64,000 bases of DNA. Source: Dipteronia dyeriana (lineage: Eukaryota > Streptophyta > Magnoliopsida > Sapindales > Sapindaceae). This document shows, piece by piece, positions 35,271-46,238 of this stretch; position 1 is the first letter of the stretch, and each line of letters starts with the position of its first letter. Location: positions 109,123,476-109,187,475 of the forward strand of contig CM065298.1 of assembly GCA_032871835.1 (NCBI GenBank), in the 5' to 3' direction. The notes beneath the pieces were generated by a model. The model saw only the letters and a program-made list of their open reading frames with translations. It was not told where the DNA came from and did no database searches. The position numbers and the translations under genes were made by a program.

Positions 35271-35753
35271 TTGTTCGTCTCTTCAAATAACGCATTCTGT
35301 TCAAATATATATTTTCATCAGCTTTTGAATGTTCATTTGTGTAATTTTTTTTTGAACAACTTAATTGAATAATCATCACATTAAATGTACTTCAGAAAAG
35401 TATATATGCTAACTAATGAAATTCATTTCATAAAATAAAACTACATGAACACAAAATAAGTTGATAGCAACACAACAATTTTCCAATTGATAGCAGTTGA
35501 TAGCAGTATACAACCACCAAATTACAAGTCTTGCACAATAAAACGTAATCGTAGTTTCCAATCCAATTACAAGTCCACAACAAGTACACAAGCATCCATT
35601 TGATAGAAGCAACCATCCATTTGATTTATTTGCACGCTTTAACGTGACTGTAAACAAAGAACCAGTTTATTCCAATGGACACTAATATATAAAGTTTAGT
35701 AAAAAGAACCCAAAATTTGTTTACTGATATGAAAATTTTATTGGGGACATACC

Positions 35754-38030
35754 TTATTCAACATCATTGTTTGGATCTGTAGGGTTATCATATGACCGTG
35801 TTGGACACGTCCTTATGTTATGTATCTCTTGTCCACACGACTTGCACTTACGACGTTGGCACGGTCGTAGATTTGTTTGTGGGTTGGGAACATTGTACTG
35901 CTGATCGGTTGGAGGGTTTACACAATTTTGTTGGTTGTGCCCAGCTTTCTTACATATGGTACAATACCTACTTCTATGACCATGATCGCCTGCAGACGGA
36001 ACCCTATTCTTTCTAGGTCTACCGGCTTGAGGTCACCAATCTGGTGGAAGAACAACTTCTACACGTACTTCCTCTGGAGTATTCCACTCGGTTGGGTGTT
36101 CAACCGGAAATATGATACCAGAATAGCATTCCAATCAGGTGCTTGTTTTGTAGAAATCAGAACAAAAGTCGACAATTATTTTTTTACAGTGCCTACAACG
36201 AAAATCATTACAAAATAATTAAATGTAATCATTAACAAATAATGCATATAAGTATTAGTAGAATATATACCGTATAGCAACTAATGCATGACTACAAGGC
36301 AATAGCTCATTTTGAAATTCTCTACAAGTATAAGTCTTCTCAGAAAGGTTTACTAAGCCATCTTTCTCACCATCCTTCGCATTGAAATTAACATGATCTA
36401 TTGGGTGCACCGTGTACTTATGTGATGTTTCATTTTTTTTGGCTAATTTCTTAGTAGCCCACCTGGACAGCTGTGTTGTATTTCTGGATACGGCATCACG
36501 AAGTTCATGAAACCATTTCTGTATCATATGTCTAACGTACTCAACCAACGTTGTTATTGGCAACTGACGGGCATACCGTATACAATTGTTCATGCACTCT
36601 ACAATATTGGAAGTCATTACCCTATAACCCCTAACCGGACAGTAGGCACGAGACCATCTATGAGGCCCAACTCTCATCAGATATTCATAAGCTCGTATGT
36701 TTACACGGTTTAACTCTCGTATCTTTTCCAAAAACTCTGTTTGTCAATGTGTCATAGAAGCTTCATGGAACAAATTGCATGCAACATGAATTTTGAATCT
36801 ATTCTTCAGGTTCATGTTCATATGAAAACCACAAAGGCCATGTGGTATTTCAGGGTACTCTTTAGCCATAGCTACCTTGATTGCAGAACTGCGATCGAAA
36901 ATGATGATACAATTCGTAGGACATCCTACTGTCTTTTCAACTCCTTTAAAAACCAAGTCCATGAATCTTCGCATTCAAAATCACCCCAACCATAAGCAAG
37001 AGGGAACACTTGATTGTTTGCATCTTGGCACGCCGCAATAAACATGACACCGCCAAACCTACCCTTCAAATGAGTTACATCAATGCAAATTGCAGGATGT
37101 ATGACCTTCTGAAACCCGACAAGTGAAGAACTAAAAGCAATAAACAAATATTTGATTTTTTTTATCAGTGTCCGTCTTTATTGTTGTTACAGTACCATGA
37201 CTGGCACGTTTCAATTCGTAGAAGTATGCAGGCAACAACTGATATGAAAGATTAGGAGAACCAAAAACGTTTTGTTCAGTAAGTCTTTTTGCCCTCAATG
37301 CCTTTGTATACAACAAACTAAGTTCGTGTTCCACTTGCATATAAGTCATGATTACTTTTGGTTTCAAAGATTGACCACTAACTGCAAGTTTTGGTGACAG
37401 TATTTCACCAATAAGCCATGCACTTGCTTGTCGATGACGGTTGTGCAAGTCATCAATTGTACAACTATGTTCACCCTCAAATTTTGGAACTGTCCAATAA
37501 TTCCCACCTTCCATCTTAACCGCATGGAATTGAAATTTACACTCGGGATCCTTGTAACCAACTTCATATCTACCGGTGCATGACCTTGTAACACAGATTT
37601 CAAAATTCTCCTTTAGTGCGTACTCCTGCAAAGCTACCTTCAAAGCTTTTTTGCTTTCGAACATCCCACCTTTGGATAAGCGATTACAGGACCTAGAGTC
37701 CTCTATTCTAACTAGTTCGAAACTGTAGTTTGAAGCTCCGGAAATAATCCAAGGTTGGGAGACTGGAGTTCCGGATCTATCACCAACATTAATGCCACCA
37801 TCTTTAAATGTCTCTCGACTTAGACCAGTAAAAACCGGTGGAACAGACCCCCTACGACCACCATCTATTGAATCTAAACTCATTCCATGATGATATGTTG
37901 CCTCATCATTCACACCCTCACGGCTTCCACCATCACCAATGTAATCTTCATCGAAATCTTCTAATCCATACTCACTATGGGAATTGTACTCTAGAATCGA
38001 ACTCTCATCCTCGTTATAAAAATGGGACAT
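35754..38030 (-). pseudogene. MuDR-type (MULE) transposase
   Basis: Starts MSHFYNEDESS at 38030 with an acidic N-terminus. A MuDR DNA-binding domain runs from GGMFESKKALKVALQEYA to EGEHSC (about residues 150-215). The MULE catalytic core has D in DVTHLKG (37061-37084), D in IIFDRSS (36890-36910), the C/H motif LCGFHMN, and E in NIVECMNN (36588-36610). A SWIM finger CREFQNELLPCSHA lies near 36290-36340. A last exon has two zinc knuckles, CTICKKAGHNQQNC and CKSCGQEIHNIRTC (35800-35960). Frameshifts lie near 37150 (in an A-run), near 36950 and near 36740, with a stop near 36035, so it is inactive. Confidence 0.88.
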
Positions 38031-38199
38031 TCGTATGTGTGTGACAATAGAAGAAAGAAGAGGCTGTAGAAGAGAGAAGATGATTTTTCAGACAAACATG
38101 TAGAAGAGAGAGCAGTATGTCGTGAGATGTAGAAGGTGTGAGATGTAGAAGAGAGAGAAGATAAAGAAAATATGTGTAAATAAGTAATTAAAAAATTAT

Positions 38200-38340
38200 T
38201 GAATAAATGAGGGGTATTTCAGTCTTCACAACCAAAGATTGGGTAAAAACATTAAATTTATTAATGTTGGGAAAAACAATACAACACCTTAATTTATTAA
38301 TGTTGGGTAAAAACAATACAACTCCTAAAAATAATACAAC
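38200..38340 (-). repeat. Right terminal inverted repeat of the MULE (approximate)
   Basis: Carries the TTAATGTTGGGTAAAAACAA words inverted relative to the left end. The internal block is duplicated (38256 and 38299), so this end is longer than the left one. Tat integrase sequence begins at 38341. Confidence 0.6.
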
Positions 38341-40378
38341 ACCTTGCCTGAGAGTTTTATATGCCAAGCTTTTACCACTCGAGTGATTACTACATACTCT
38401 ACTGTGGATACTTTCTAATATTTACCTACCTCTGATCGGGTCCATGCATTTCTGAAGGGTTTTGGAGAACCCTTTTCTGTATAGCTCTCCTTCTACTATC
38501 AAATATCTTGTGGGTTTATATCTAAGACCCTTTGCCTCAGCTATCTCCATCGGCAGCACTCCATTCTCTAAGTATTCTCTAATCGGGGTCATTCAGGTAG
38601 CTTGTTCCCCCTTCAATCAATTATACCTCTAACAATTCAGCTTGATTTTCGCTCTCGATACTTGGCTTTTGCAGGTGGGCGATTAGGACTATTTTTAACC
38701 ATACGTTGGTGGCTGATGCCAATTTTGACAGCGCATTTACTTTCTCATTTTTCTCCCTCGGGATCTAGATGATTCTGTATGCTTTGAACATTTCGAAGAG
38801 TCTTAATTATAGTTAAATATGCAGCCATGTTGCTGTCATTGGCTTGGTATTCATTCAAAACTTGATTGACCACCATTTGTGAGTCACTGAATATTTCCAA
38901 CTCATTTGCTCCCAGTGTCGTGCACACCCTAAGGCGTGCCCGAAACGCCTTATATTCTGCCATATTGTTAGTGGCTTTGAAGTCAAATCGCAAGGCACAC
39001 TCCACCTAGTCACCTTCTGGCGTAGATATAAATATGCCTGCCCCGCCGCCGTGCGTGTTTGACGATCCATCTACATGTAGTTTCCATGCAAACAAATTCT
39101 TTTCTCTTAACATCCTAATCACTTCGTTGTTTGGCTCAGCGAATTTCACAACCAAATCCGCTACAACTTGTCCCTTGATCACCGCTCTTGGAAAGTAGGC
39201 TATGTCAAACTCACTTAGTTCCACTACCCATTTAGTCAGCTTTCTCGTCACCTTGGGTTTTGATAAAATCTGTTTCAATGGCCAGTCGGTAGATACTTCA
39301 ATTTTGTGAGCTTCAAAATACGGTCTCAGCTTTCTCACTGCTATTACCAGGCCAAAGCCATATGTTCAGCTGAAGAGTATCTTGTTTCCGAAGGTAACAA
39401 AGCTTTACTGGTGTAGTATACAGGTTTTTGCGTTCCCTCTTCCAATCTGACCAGTACTGACCTTGTTGCTACATTTGTTACAGATAGTTAGAGGTAGAGC
39501 ACTTCCCTTTCAAGTGGTTTAAATAATATCGGAGCTTTTCCCAAGTATTCTTTGATTTTTCTGAACGCTTGCTCGCACTCATCATTCCATTCTACCCCCT
39601 TACCTTGCTTAATTGCTTTGAAAAAGTAGGCATTTATCCGTTGATTTACTTATGAACCGACTCAGTGACGCTAGGCAACCCGTCAATATTTGGATTTCCT
39701 TCCATGTCTTGGGAGACCTCATTTCTTCCAAGGCTCTTATTTTCTCTGGGTTTACTTCGATCCCTCTTTGGTGAACTTGAAATCACAGGAACCTGCCTGA
39801 TGGTACTCTGAATACACACTTCTTTGGATTTAGCTTCATCTCATATTTTCGTAGCACCTCAAACTTCTCCTTTAGGTCGATTGGATGATCTCCGATCGTT
39901 ACACTTTTTGTTAGCATATCGTCCACGTATACTTCCATATTCATGCCAATCTGTCAAGCGAACATTTTATTTACCAGCTTTTGGTAAGTTGCCCCAGTGT
40001 TATTTAACCCAAACGGTATGACCTTATAGCAATACAATCCTTGTTCAGTTGTGAATGAGGTTTTTTCCTCATCTTGTTCAAACATTTTGATTTGGTTGTA
40101 ACCTGAATAGGGGTCCATGAAAATTAACAATTCATGGTAGGTCTTTGCATTTACCAACTGGTAAATCTGAGGTAAAAGGAAGTTGTCCTTCAGACATGCT
40201 TTGTTAAGGTCGGTTGAATCCACACACATCCTCTATTGGCCATTTTTCTTATTCACCATGACTACATTGGTAACCTAGTCAGGATATTTCACCTTCTGAA
40301 TGGATCCTACGACTAATCACTTGTCCACATCTTCCTTGATTGCCTTGCTTCTTTCTGGGTTGAAGTAACTCATTTTCT
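38341..40378 (-). pseudogene. Tat RT, RNase H, extra RNase H and integrase start
   Basis: Minus strand from 40378: MSYFNPERSKAIKEDVDK, RT with CVDSTDLNKACLKDNFLLPQ, MDPYSGYNQIKM, VIPFGLNNTGATYQ and catalytic YVDDML (39913-39929). Next is gypsy RNase H (KIEVSTDWPLKQIL and VELSEFDIAYFPRA, 39190-39340), then a second RNase H with WKLHVDGSSN, NNMAEYKAF and IFSDSQMVVNQVLNEYQA (38745-39095). The integrase zinc-binding start ends near SLAYKTLRQ at 38341-38370. The second RNase H is a Tat-lineage mark. Stops occur near 40257, 39003 and elsewhere. Confidence 0.88.
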
Positions 40379-41159
40379 AGATAACTGGTTTCTGATCGGG
40401 ATTCACTGCTAAGTAATGTGAAATTATCCTTGGATTAATCCCTGGCATGTCCGCGTGCTCCCAAGCGAACACATCCTTGTATTCTTTTAGGAGTTCAGCC
40501 ATCTTACTTTGATCATGCTTCGTCGGTTGAGACCCAAGCCTAACAGCCTTCTTGGGATCATTGTTGCTCGTGGCAACTTCTATGGTCGGTTCCTCCGGGC
40601 GTTCGTCACTCTCTGGCACTGCCTCTCTCGGGTCTAAGTTGAACCCTGTCGGGGTCTCGGCCTTTGCCTCCGTTGGGTCTACTTTTAGGTCTTCATCTTT
40701 TTTTACAGCATCCACTTGCATTACCCCCGACTCTGCTTTTTCCCTGTATACAATAAGATTCACTTTTTTAGCCCACTTCTGTGAGCTTTTCATGATCCCT
40801 ACTTCAGCTTCTGTCAAAAATTTCACCATGAGCACATAGATTGCAGTTACAACTTTTATTTTGTTTAGGAATGGTCGACCTAACAGGGCATTATATGCTC
40901 AATTCTTAACATTTACGACCACGAAGTCCAGCAATACTGTCTTTGTACAAGAAAAGCTTCCATCTTCTACTGGTAGCTTAACGGTTCCCAACGGCCCGAC
41001 CTCGATTCCTTCGAAACCCCTCAATGGAACCTTCAGTGGTTGGAGATCACTCCTCTGTAGTCCGAGTTGATCAAACGCCTCTATGCTCAAAATGTCTGCT
41101 GAGCTACCATTGTCGATCAGTATTCTTCTCACTTGCATATGCCCAGTGCGAACCGACAT
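40377..41159 (-). pseudogene. Tat aspartic protease region
   Basis: The minus-strand frame from 41159 has VRRILIDNGSSADILSIEAF, the usual active-site wording of this clade, then GFEGIEVGPLGTVKLP and, past a stop near 40900, YNALLGRPFL. A 150-residue acidic linker with EEPTIEV and VFAWEHADMPGI leads to RT. Confidence 0.82.
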
Positions 41160-43049
41160 AACAATCGCATTGTTTGGTCTGACCTCAGACTTGTGTGTGT
41201 CTGCTTCAGTGAAAATTATTGGTCCTCATCCTTGCTTTGCTTTCTTCCGATCAGGACCTAGATGATTCACCTTCATACTTCTTTGGTTGTTCATGGCTTC
41301 CCTAACTTCAGACATCCTTTCTCAGCTACTACTTCCAGTATTTGGGCCACCAAAAATGGTATTGATTGCCCCGCTATCCGAGTCTTTCTTTGGGCTCCTA
41401 TAACTCTTATCCCGATCCCCTGTGTGGATATCCTTTTTTCGATATTCACCTCTTCTAAGGATAACATCAGTAAGATGACCTTCCCAGATTAGTTTTTCAA
41501 TGTAATCCCTGAGTTAGTAACACTTGGAGGTTTCATCGCCTTTCTCCTAGTGGAACCTGCAGTACTTGGTAGTATCTCTTATGGTGAAATTTGACTGCCC
41601 CAAGGGTTTTTTATATAAGATTTTATCTTCTATTACATTCAGAATTTCCTCCTGCTTTTTGGTTAACGGGGTATAATTATTGTACGGGCGTCTTGAGTTC
41701 CTCTATGTTCTATCATTATCTTTTTGCCCATCTTTTCCTTTTCCTCTGTTGCCCTTCTGGTCATTCTTACCATTATTTTTCAACCGCTTTCTTGGCTCTT
41801 TTGACTGCTGGCAGAACGACCCCCGTGTATGAATTCTCCCTCATGGGCAATTTGTTCTTCTTCTACCATGGCGTATCTCCCAACGTGATTGCATAAGTGG
41901 TCGGTCCCCGCTGCCTCAGGCTTAAGGTTAGGTGACTGTGTTGCAAGCTGTTTATGATTACAGACACCACCACGTCATCATTAGGGTCTTGAACCTCCGA
42001 TACCTCCAGCGAAAAACTGGGATAGTCTTTTAATTTTTCATCTTTTCTTTGCCTTAAGGTAGAAAGAGATGACACCGATTTCCTCCGCTGAATATTTCCT
42101 ATAAATTGTCTGGTGAAAGCTCTTGTCAATCCTTCGAACCACCTGGACCCCTGATCTCCTAAAGTTTGAGGGAACATATGACACATGAGGGCATCATCAT
42201 AGTCATACTGAGCTGTGACGCTCTGGTACCTTCTACATTTTCCTGTGAATCGGTATTGCCTTTGAATTGCTCCACATACGGTATCCGAAATTTCTCTGAA
42301 AAGTGAGCCTCCTTTATGGCATCAACAAATGGATTCCTAAAACTCCCAACCATGGGGTTATCTTGACTTTGTTTTTTCTCCAAAGCTTCTATCCTCTTAA
42401 GAATAACTTCGCGCTCTTCTTCGGGTTAGCCATGCCTATCAAACCTTTGGTGGACTGTGAGCCCATACGGGTCCCTTCACCCTCTGGGAGCATGCTCGTC
42501 ATCGTTTAAATTCAGTCAGGGCTTCTTACTCCGTCTATTGTACCTGTATTCTTTCTCAAGGTATTGTATTGCCTCGTCATACCCTGCGGTATCCTCGCAT
42601 GAGCTTGACTCATCACGTTCCTCCGCTCTTCTATCCTGGTGAGGGTTGTTTCTTCTGTGTGAACATCCTATTTTGTCCCGTTTCTCTACCCTATCTCTTT
42701 CAGATTTTTGAGGTGCGCCAAGAGTAGTTGCCACGATCTCAGAGCGCACCTTGGGTCCTTGAGCAACCATAAAGAGATGGTACGGCGAATTCAGATTTAC
42801 AGTTGCGGTTATGCTAATTCCCTGTCTAGCGGCATCATCAATGACTCTCTGTAGGGATTCCTGAATTTTCCTAAACTCATCTGGAGATATTCTTGTAGTC
42901 AAACACGTGGTTTTGATGGTGTCCTGTCTGCTTGTTAGTGGAGTTCTTAAAGGTGGATATGTTCCCGGTGTATCGGCATCCATGACATTAGCCTCTCGTG
43001 AGACGTCAATGTTGAGCGGGAATAAATCTCTTTCAGCACTAGAAAGCAT
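41160..43049 (-). pseudogene. Tat gag
   Basis: Starts at 43049 (MLSSAERDLFPLN). A charged N-terminal part (to 42516) is followed by NPFVDAIKEAHF and YVEQFKGNTDSQ (42159-42383), then the capsid core with MFPQTLGDQGSRWFEGLTR and QFIGNIQRRKSVSSL (41863-42186). A histidine/cysteine stretch YCRFHXEKGDETSKCY near 41530 is the usual zinc-binding end of this gag. Stops and frame changes separate the parts. Confidence 0.8.
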
Positions 43050-43098
43050 GATTTTACTTTGTATGACTAAATCTCTGGCTGATTATAACGTCGAAGAT

Positions 43099-43122
43099 TC
43101 TTCCCCACCTTCAAGCGCCAAT
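43099..43122 (-). other. Tat primer-binding site region
   Basis: On the minus strand the LTR end CCGTCAACA is followed by ATTGGCGCTTGAAGGTGGGG. The TTGGCGC start and GTGGGG end are typical of Tat-type primer sites, with changed bases in the middle. Confidence 0.6.
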
Positions 43123-43863
43123 TGTTGACGGTGATTTTTGGATAGATCACACGTCGAACAGAATGTATATAGAATCACACAATTGCTAAGTATGAATAGT
43201 TAAGAAAGCAAAAGAAACACGAGGATTTTACGTGTTAAAACCCTAAAAATGGGGAAACGTCAACGGTTGCCAAAAATCTGTGAGGAAAGAACTTCACTAT
43301 GAATAATCAATTACAAACTAAGTCTCTCTCTGGAGTCTTAATTCATCTTCAACCCTTTATGGGTATTATTAGGGTCTATTTATACATGTGTAGAACTCTA
43401 ATTCGTGCTATACAAGTAGATGAAGTTGACGTGTTTGAGTCGTTTTATTCTTCTTTCCTGTTTCTCGTTCTTCACGCATTAGGTCTTTTGCCTAATTTGG
43501 ACTCTAGCATCGATAGGGAAATTCACTTCCTTATCAAAGTGTGCTTCGAGAAACCTTAATGGAGTAAGACTCATTCTACATGTATTTGAGTCGTGACTGC
43601 ATGTATTTGATAGTATCCACGTGTCGATCTGCCGATCATCTACCAAAACCCGACCAAGCCTTATTCTCCCCGACTAGTGATTCAATCTCGACAGGAGGCT
43701 TTGACCCTGATCATTTTGATAGCCTCGGTCAAGTGTTATGAAACCATCTTTGGTCAGCTTAGGTAGGTTCAGGAATGTTGACTCTTGGTGACATGGCATC
43801 TCTAACTCTTGCATCTTTTGGTAGTTATGCTAACTCATCATTCTTTAGATTTTACCAATAATA
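43123..43863 (-). repeat. Tat 5' LTR (right copy)
   Basis: Begins TGTTGACGGTG on + and ends CCAATAATA, paired with 21789-22533. The terminal TG on the minus strand has mutated to TA. Outside it is the ATCCAT target copy (43864-43869). Confidence 0.87.
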
Positions 43864-43968
43864 ATCCATATAACCACACAAGCATATGTAGAGAAATCAA
43901 AGAGTCATTAACAAATACATCAAGGGTTTAGTTTCATCCTGTTCTAATAAAATTATGTTTAGCACATA
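43864..43968 (-). repeat. Reverse Athila 5' LTR, middle piece
   Basis: A 105-bp piece between the Tat element and the solo SIRE LTR. It starts with the Tat target copy and ends ACATA, probably one copy of the SIRE target duplication. Confidence 0.6.
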
Positions 43969-45114
43969 TGAAAATAACCCTTAAAGCGTGTGTCAAATTA
44001 CCTAGAGGGACAGTGAATATGTTTTAATCAAGTCAATTACCAAATTTTCTTGATAAGTCAATATTTAATATTCACCCAATAAAACAAACATACAACATCA
44101 AGTGTCAAGATGCGAAAATATAAATGACACAAGATGTATACGTGAACCCTCCAAACGGGTAAAAAACCACGAGCTGTTAAGTGCACCACACTCGATGGTA
44201 GAAAACCACTATATGAGCAAAGGTTACACCCTCAAGTGAATCTCAAACTCTCACTCTCAACAACCTCAAGCTATGACCACTGTCACTCACCACTCTTGGT
44301 TCAATCCCTAGTGATATCCTCTGATACACTCCTCTTGGCGTGAACGCCTCCTACTATACCCCCTTGGGCCTTTATAGTGGCACCCGACCAATTGCTTGCC
44401 AACTCATATTTGGTTGCAAGACTTGAATTGCTTGTGCAGTACACACTGGTAGTCACAAGACTTAATTCTCACGAAGAGATCAACAACCTATGTGAACATG
44501 TAAAAATATTCTAAATGCAAATAATGCTAGGAAAAATGCTAAATGCTTATCTTGGAATTTAAGAATGTAATTAAGTACAATTCCTAGATATCAATGTCTA
44601 AATGAATGCTCATAAAGACTTAACTAGATATGAATATGCAGAACTACAATCCGTAATCAAACAAAGTCATTTTAACATATATTGTCAATAAGCATGGCAT
44701 GATCATTAATGCAATCATCAAAATGCAATTAATATGACCTAATTAGCTATAGGAAAATATAACCTGTATGCTAGCTATCACAATACAACAACCCAAACAT
44801 CAACAACAATCTCTACCTGTAATATAAATCCTAATCTAGAGACATACAAGTCATAAAAGAGATATCTTGTTAAGATAGAACACAAGAATGATGAAAATGG
44901 TGTTCTACTTACCAAGTTAGATGTGTTAATGAAGACTCATGCAAGAAAACATCCTAGATTAAGCTAGATGATGTTTGTTTCATGCAAGAATGATGGGTGT
45001 TTGGGTTTTGAGAGATAAAGAAGCAAGCTTGGTGCTTTCTTTCACTATGGGAACTCTTTCTCTCACTAAGATCTGGAAATTTTGAGTTCTAAGTCTGATT
45101 TGGGAAGAAGATGT

Positions 45115-45122
45115 TATATATA
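45115..45122 (-). promoter_or_regulatory. TATA box of the solo SIRE LTR
   Basis: TATATATA preceded, on the minus strand, by TTTTTACACCT, the same context as in the SIRE-1 LTR. The U3 triplicate repeat lies just upstream. Confidence 0.6.
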
Positions 45123-45202
45123 AGGTGTAAAAATGAGTTGCATAGGAAAAGACGTTTTTTCCCAAATCAAGTTTTTCGCTGCAGGTTTCGCACCAAGAGG
45201 GG

Positions 45203-45394
45203 GCGAAAAGTTTGGAAGCGAAAATTGTTGCCAAGTTTTTTGGGGCCATCTTTGCACTTGGAAGAGGCGAAATGTTTGGAAGCGAAAATAGCTGCCAAGT
45301 TTTTCGGGACCATCTTTGCTCGTGGAAGGGGTGAAATGTTTGGAAGCGAAAATAGCTACCAAGATTTTCTGGCCCATTTTCGCTCGAGGCTCGC
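45203..45394 (-). repeat. 64-bp triplicate repeat in solo SIRE U3
   Basis: Three copies start at 45203, 45267 and 45331 on +, each with GCGAAATGTTTGGAAGCGAA, TTGCCAAG and CCATCTTTGC words. The open frames here are by-products of the repeat. The SIRE-1 LTR has a related but shorter GCGAAA patch; SIRE-2 does not. Confidence 0.9.
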
Positions 45395-46238
45395 ACGAAT
45401 TCCACTCTCAACATACCAACATGAAATTCAAACGGATCAAAACATGACCAAACAACTTTGAAATCTTTCATATAATATACTGTTGGAAAGGTATGGAAGT
45501 CTACTTTCTACTCTTATTTACAAAACATGATTTGGATATTTGTACAAAGAGGTACGGTCATTTTAGTGACACATGTCAGAAACGGATAGCAACCGAGTTA
45601 CCCCGTTTTTATGGTTACTTTGGAGATTTCAAAACCAATCCAAACGATCATGAAATATTACTAATAATATACCGTTGGAAAGGTATGAGTGTCTAGTATG
45701 TACAAAACTTTTTAAAGCTCATTTTGAAGCATTATATAAAATGTTATGGTCACAAGACCATATAAAGGTCAGTTTTGAAAAACATTTAAATCATTGAAAT
45801 CAAATCATTTGAAACTAGACACCTTACTCCATATAACCAAACCAATAGTAGAATAAGACCTTCTCAAATGGTCACTCAACACACTAAGACAAGCACACCA
45901 TCATGCAAGCATGAACGTTTTCGATCAAACAACAAAAAATGAATCAAACACATAATAATCACCACACTTAAGACTAAGAATGAAATGCATGATAACATAT
46001 GCAACAACTCAAAAACATGAAGTGTGTGTGTGTGTGTATAATAACAAATGCATATATAAGAAATGTGAGTGTGTGCAACTAAATCTCTTCACTAAGAATT
46101 AGGCACAAGTGAACTACCTCTTGAAGCTCACCGGGATCTTGGACGCTTGTCATTGAAAGCCTAAGCTACCCATTACACATTGAATCCCAAATGTGATTTG
46201 TCATGAAATAAGTCAATCATAAAATTGAGGTTCTTACA

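Larger units (their letters stand above)
29426..38340. mobile_element. Mutator-like element with Ulp1-like gene (Kaonashi-type MULE)
   Basis: The ends are long degenerate inverted repeats: left about 29440-29545 and right about 38200-38340 both contain, in opposite directions, TTGTTTTTACCCAA and AAATTTATTGTTTTTAC-like words, then AAATACCCC or AAATTACCC. Inside are an Ulp1-like gene on + (31259-34560) and a MuDR-type transposase on - (35754-38030), converging. MULEs with captured Ulp1-type proteases are known in plants (Kaonashi/KIUP). The 9-bp target duplication was not found, consistent with loss of adjoining Tat integrase DNA. Confidence 0.8.
21789..43863 (-). mobile_element. Tat-clade Ty3/gypsy element (about 22 kb with nested insertions)
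   Basis: Two similar LTRs (21789-22533 and 43123-43863), flanked by ATCCAT at 21783-21788 and 43864-43869. On the minus strand the order is primer site, gag, protease, RT, RNase H, an extra plant-type RNase H, integrase, then a long tail that carries an antisense ORF region on +, then the polypurine tract. The extra RNase H and antisense ORF point to the Tat lineage (Retand/Grande-like). The element is inserted in the reverse Athila 5' LTR. A MITE-like unit and a Mutator-like transposon sit inside. All coding parts are broken. Confidence 0.88.
43969..46238 (-). repeat. Solo SIRE-clade LTR (2.27 kb)
   Basis: Reverse-complement of the SIRE LTR. The end near 43969 (TGAAAATAACCC...) matches the reversed CACTTTCA end of the other copies, and the end near 46238 matches TGTAAG-start. 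There is no polypurine tract or primer site next to either end. Flanks ACATA (43964-43968) and GCATA (46239-46243) match at 4 of 5 bases. This is the usual product of recombination between two LTRs of one element. A TATATATA box lies at 45115-45122. Confidence 0.82.

Noticed and set aside
35409..35657. Minus-strand 82-codon ORF near the end of the MULE transposase
   Set aside because: Lies past the transposase stop at 35754 in AT-rich DNA; no motif, and zinc knuckles already end the protein.
44980..45471. 163-codon minus and 116-codon plus ORFs with internal repeats
   Set aside because: They lie in the 64-bp triplicate of the solo SIRE LTR, whose length is not a multiple that keeps one frame, and they have no domain.
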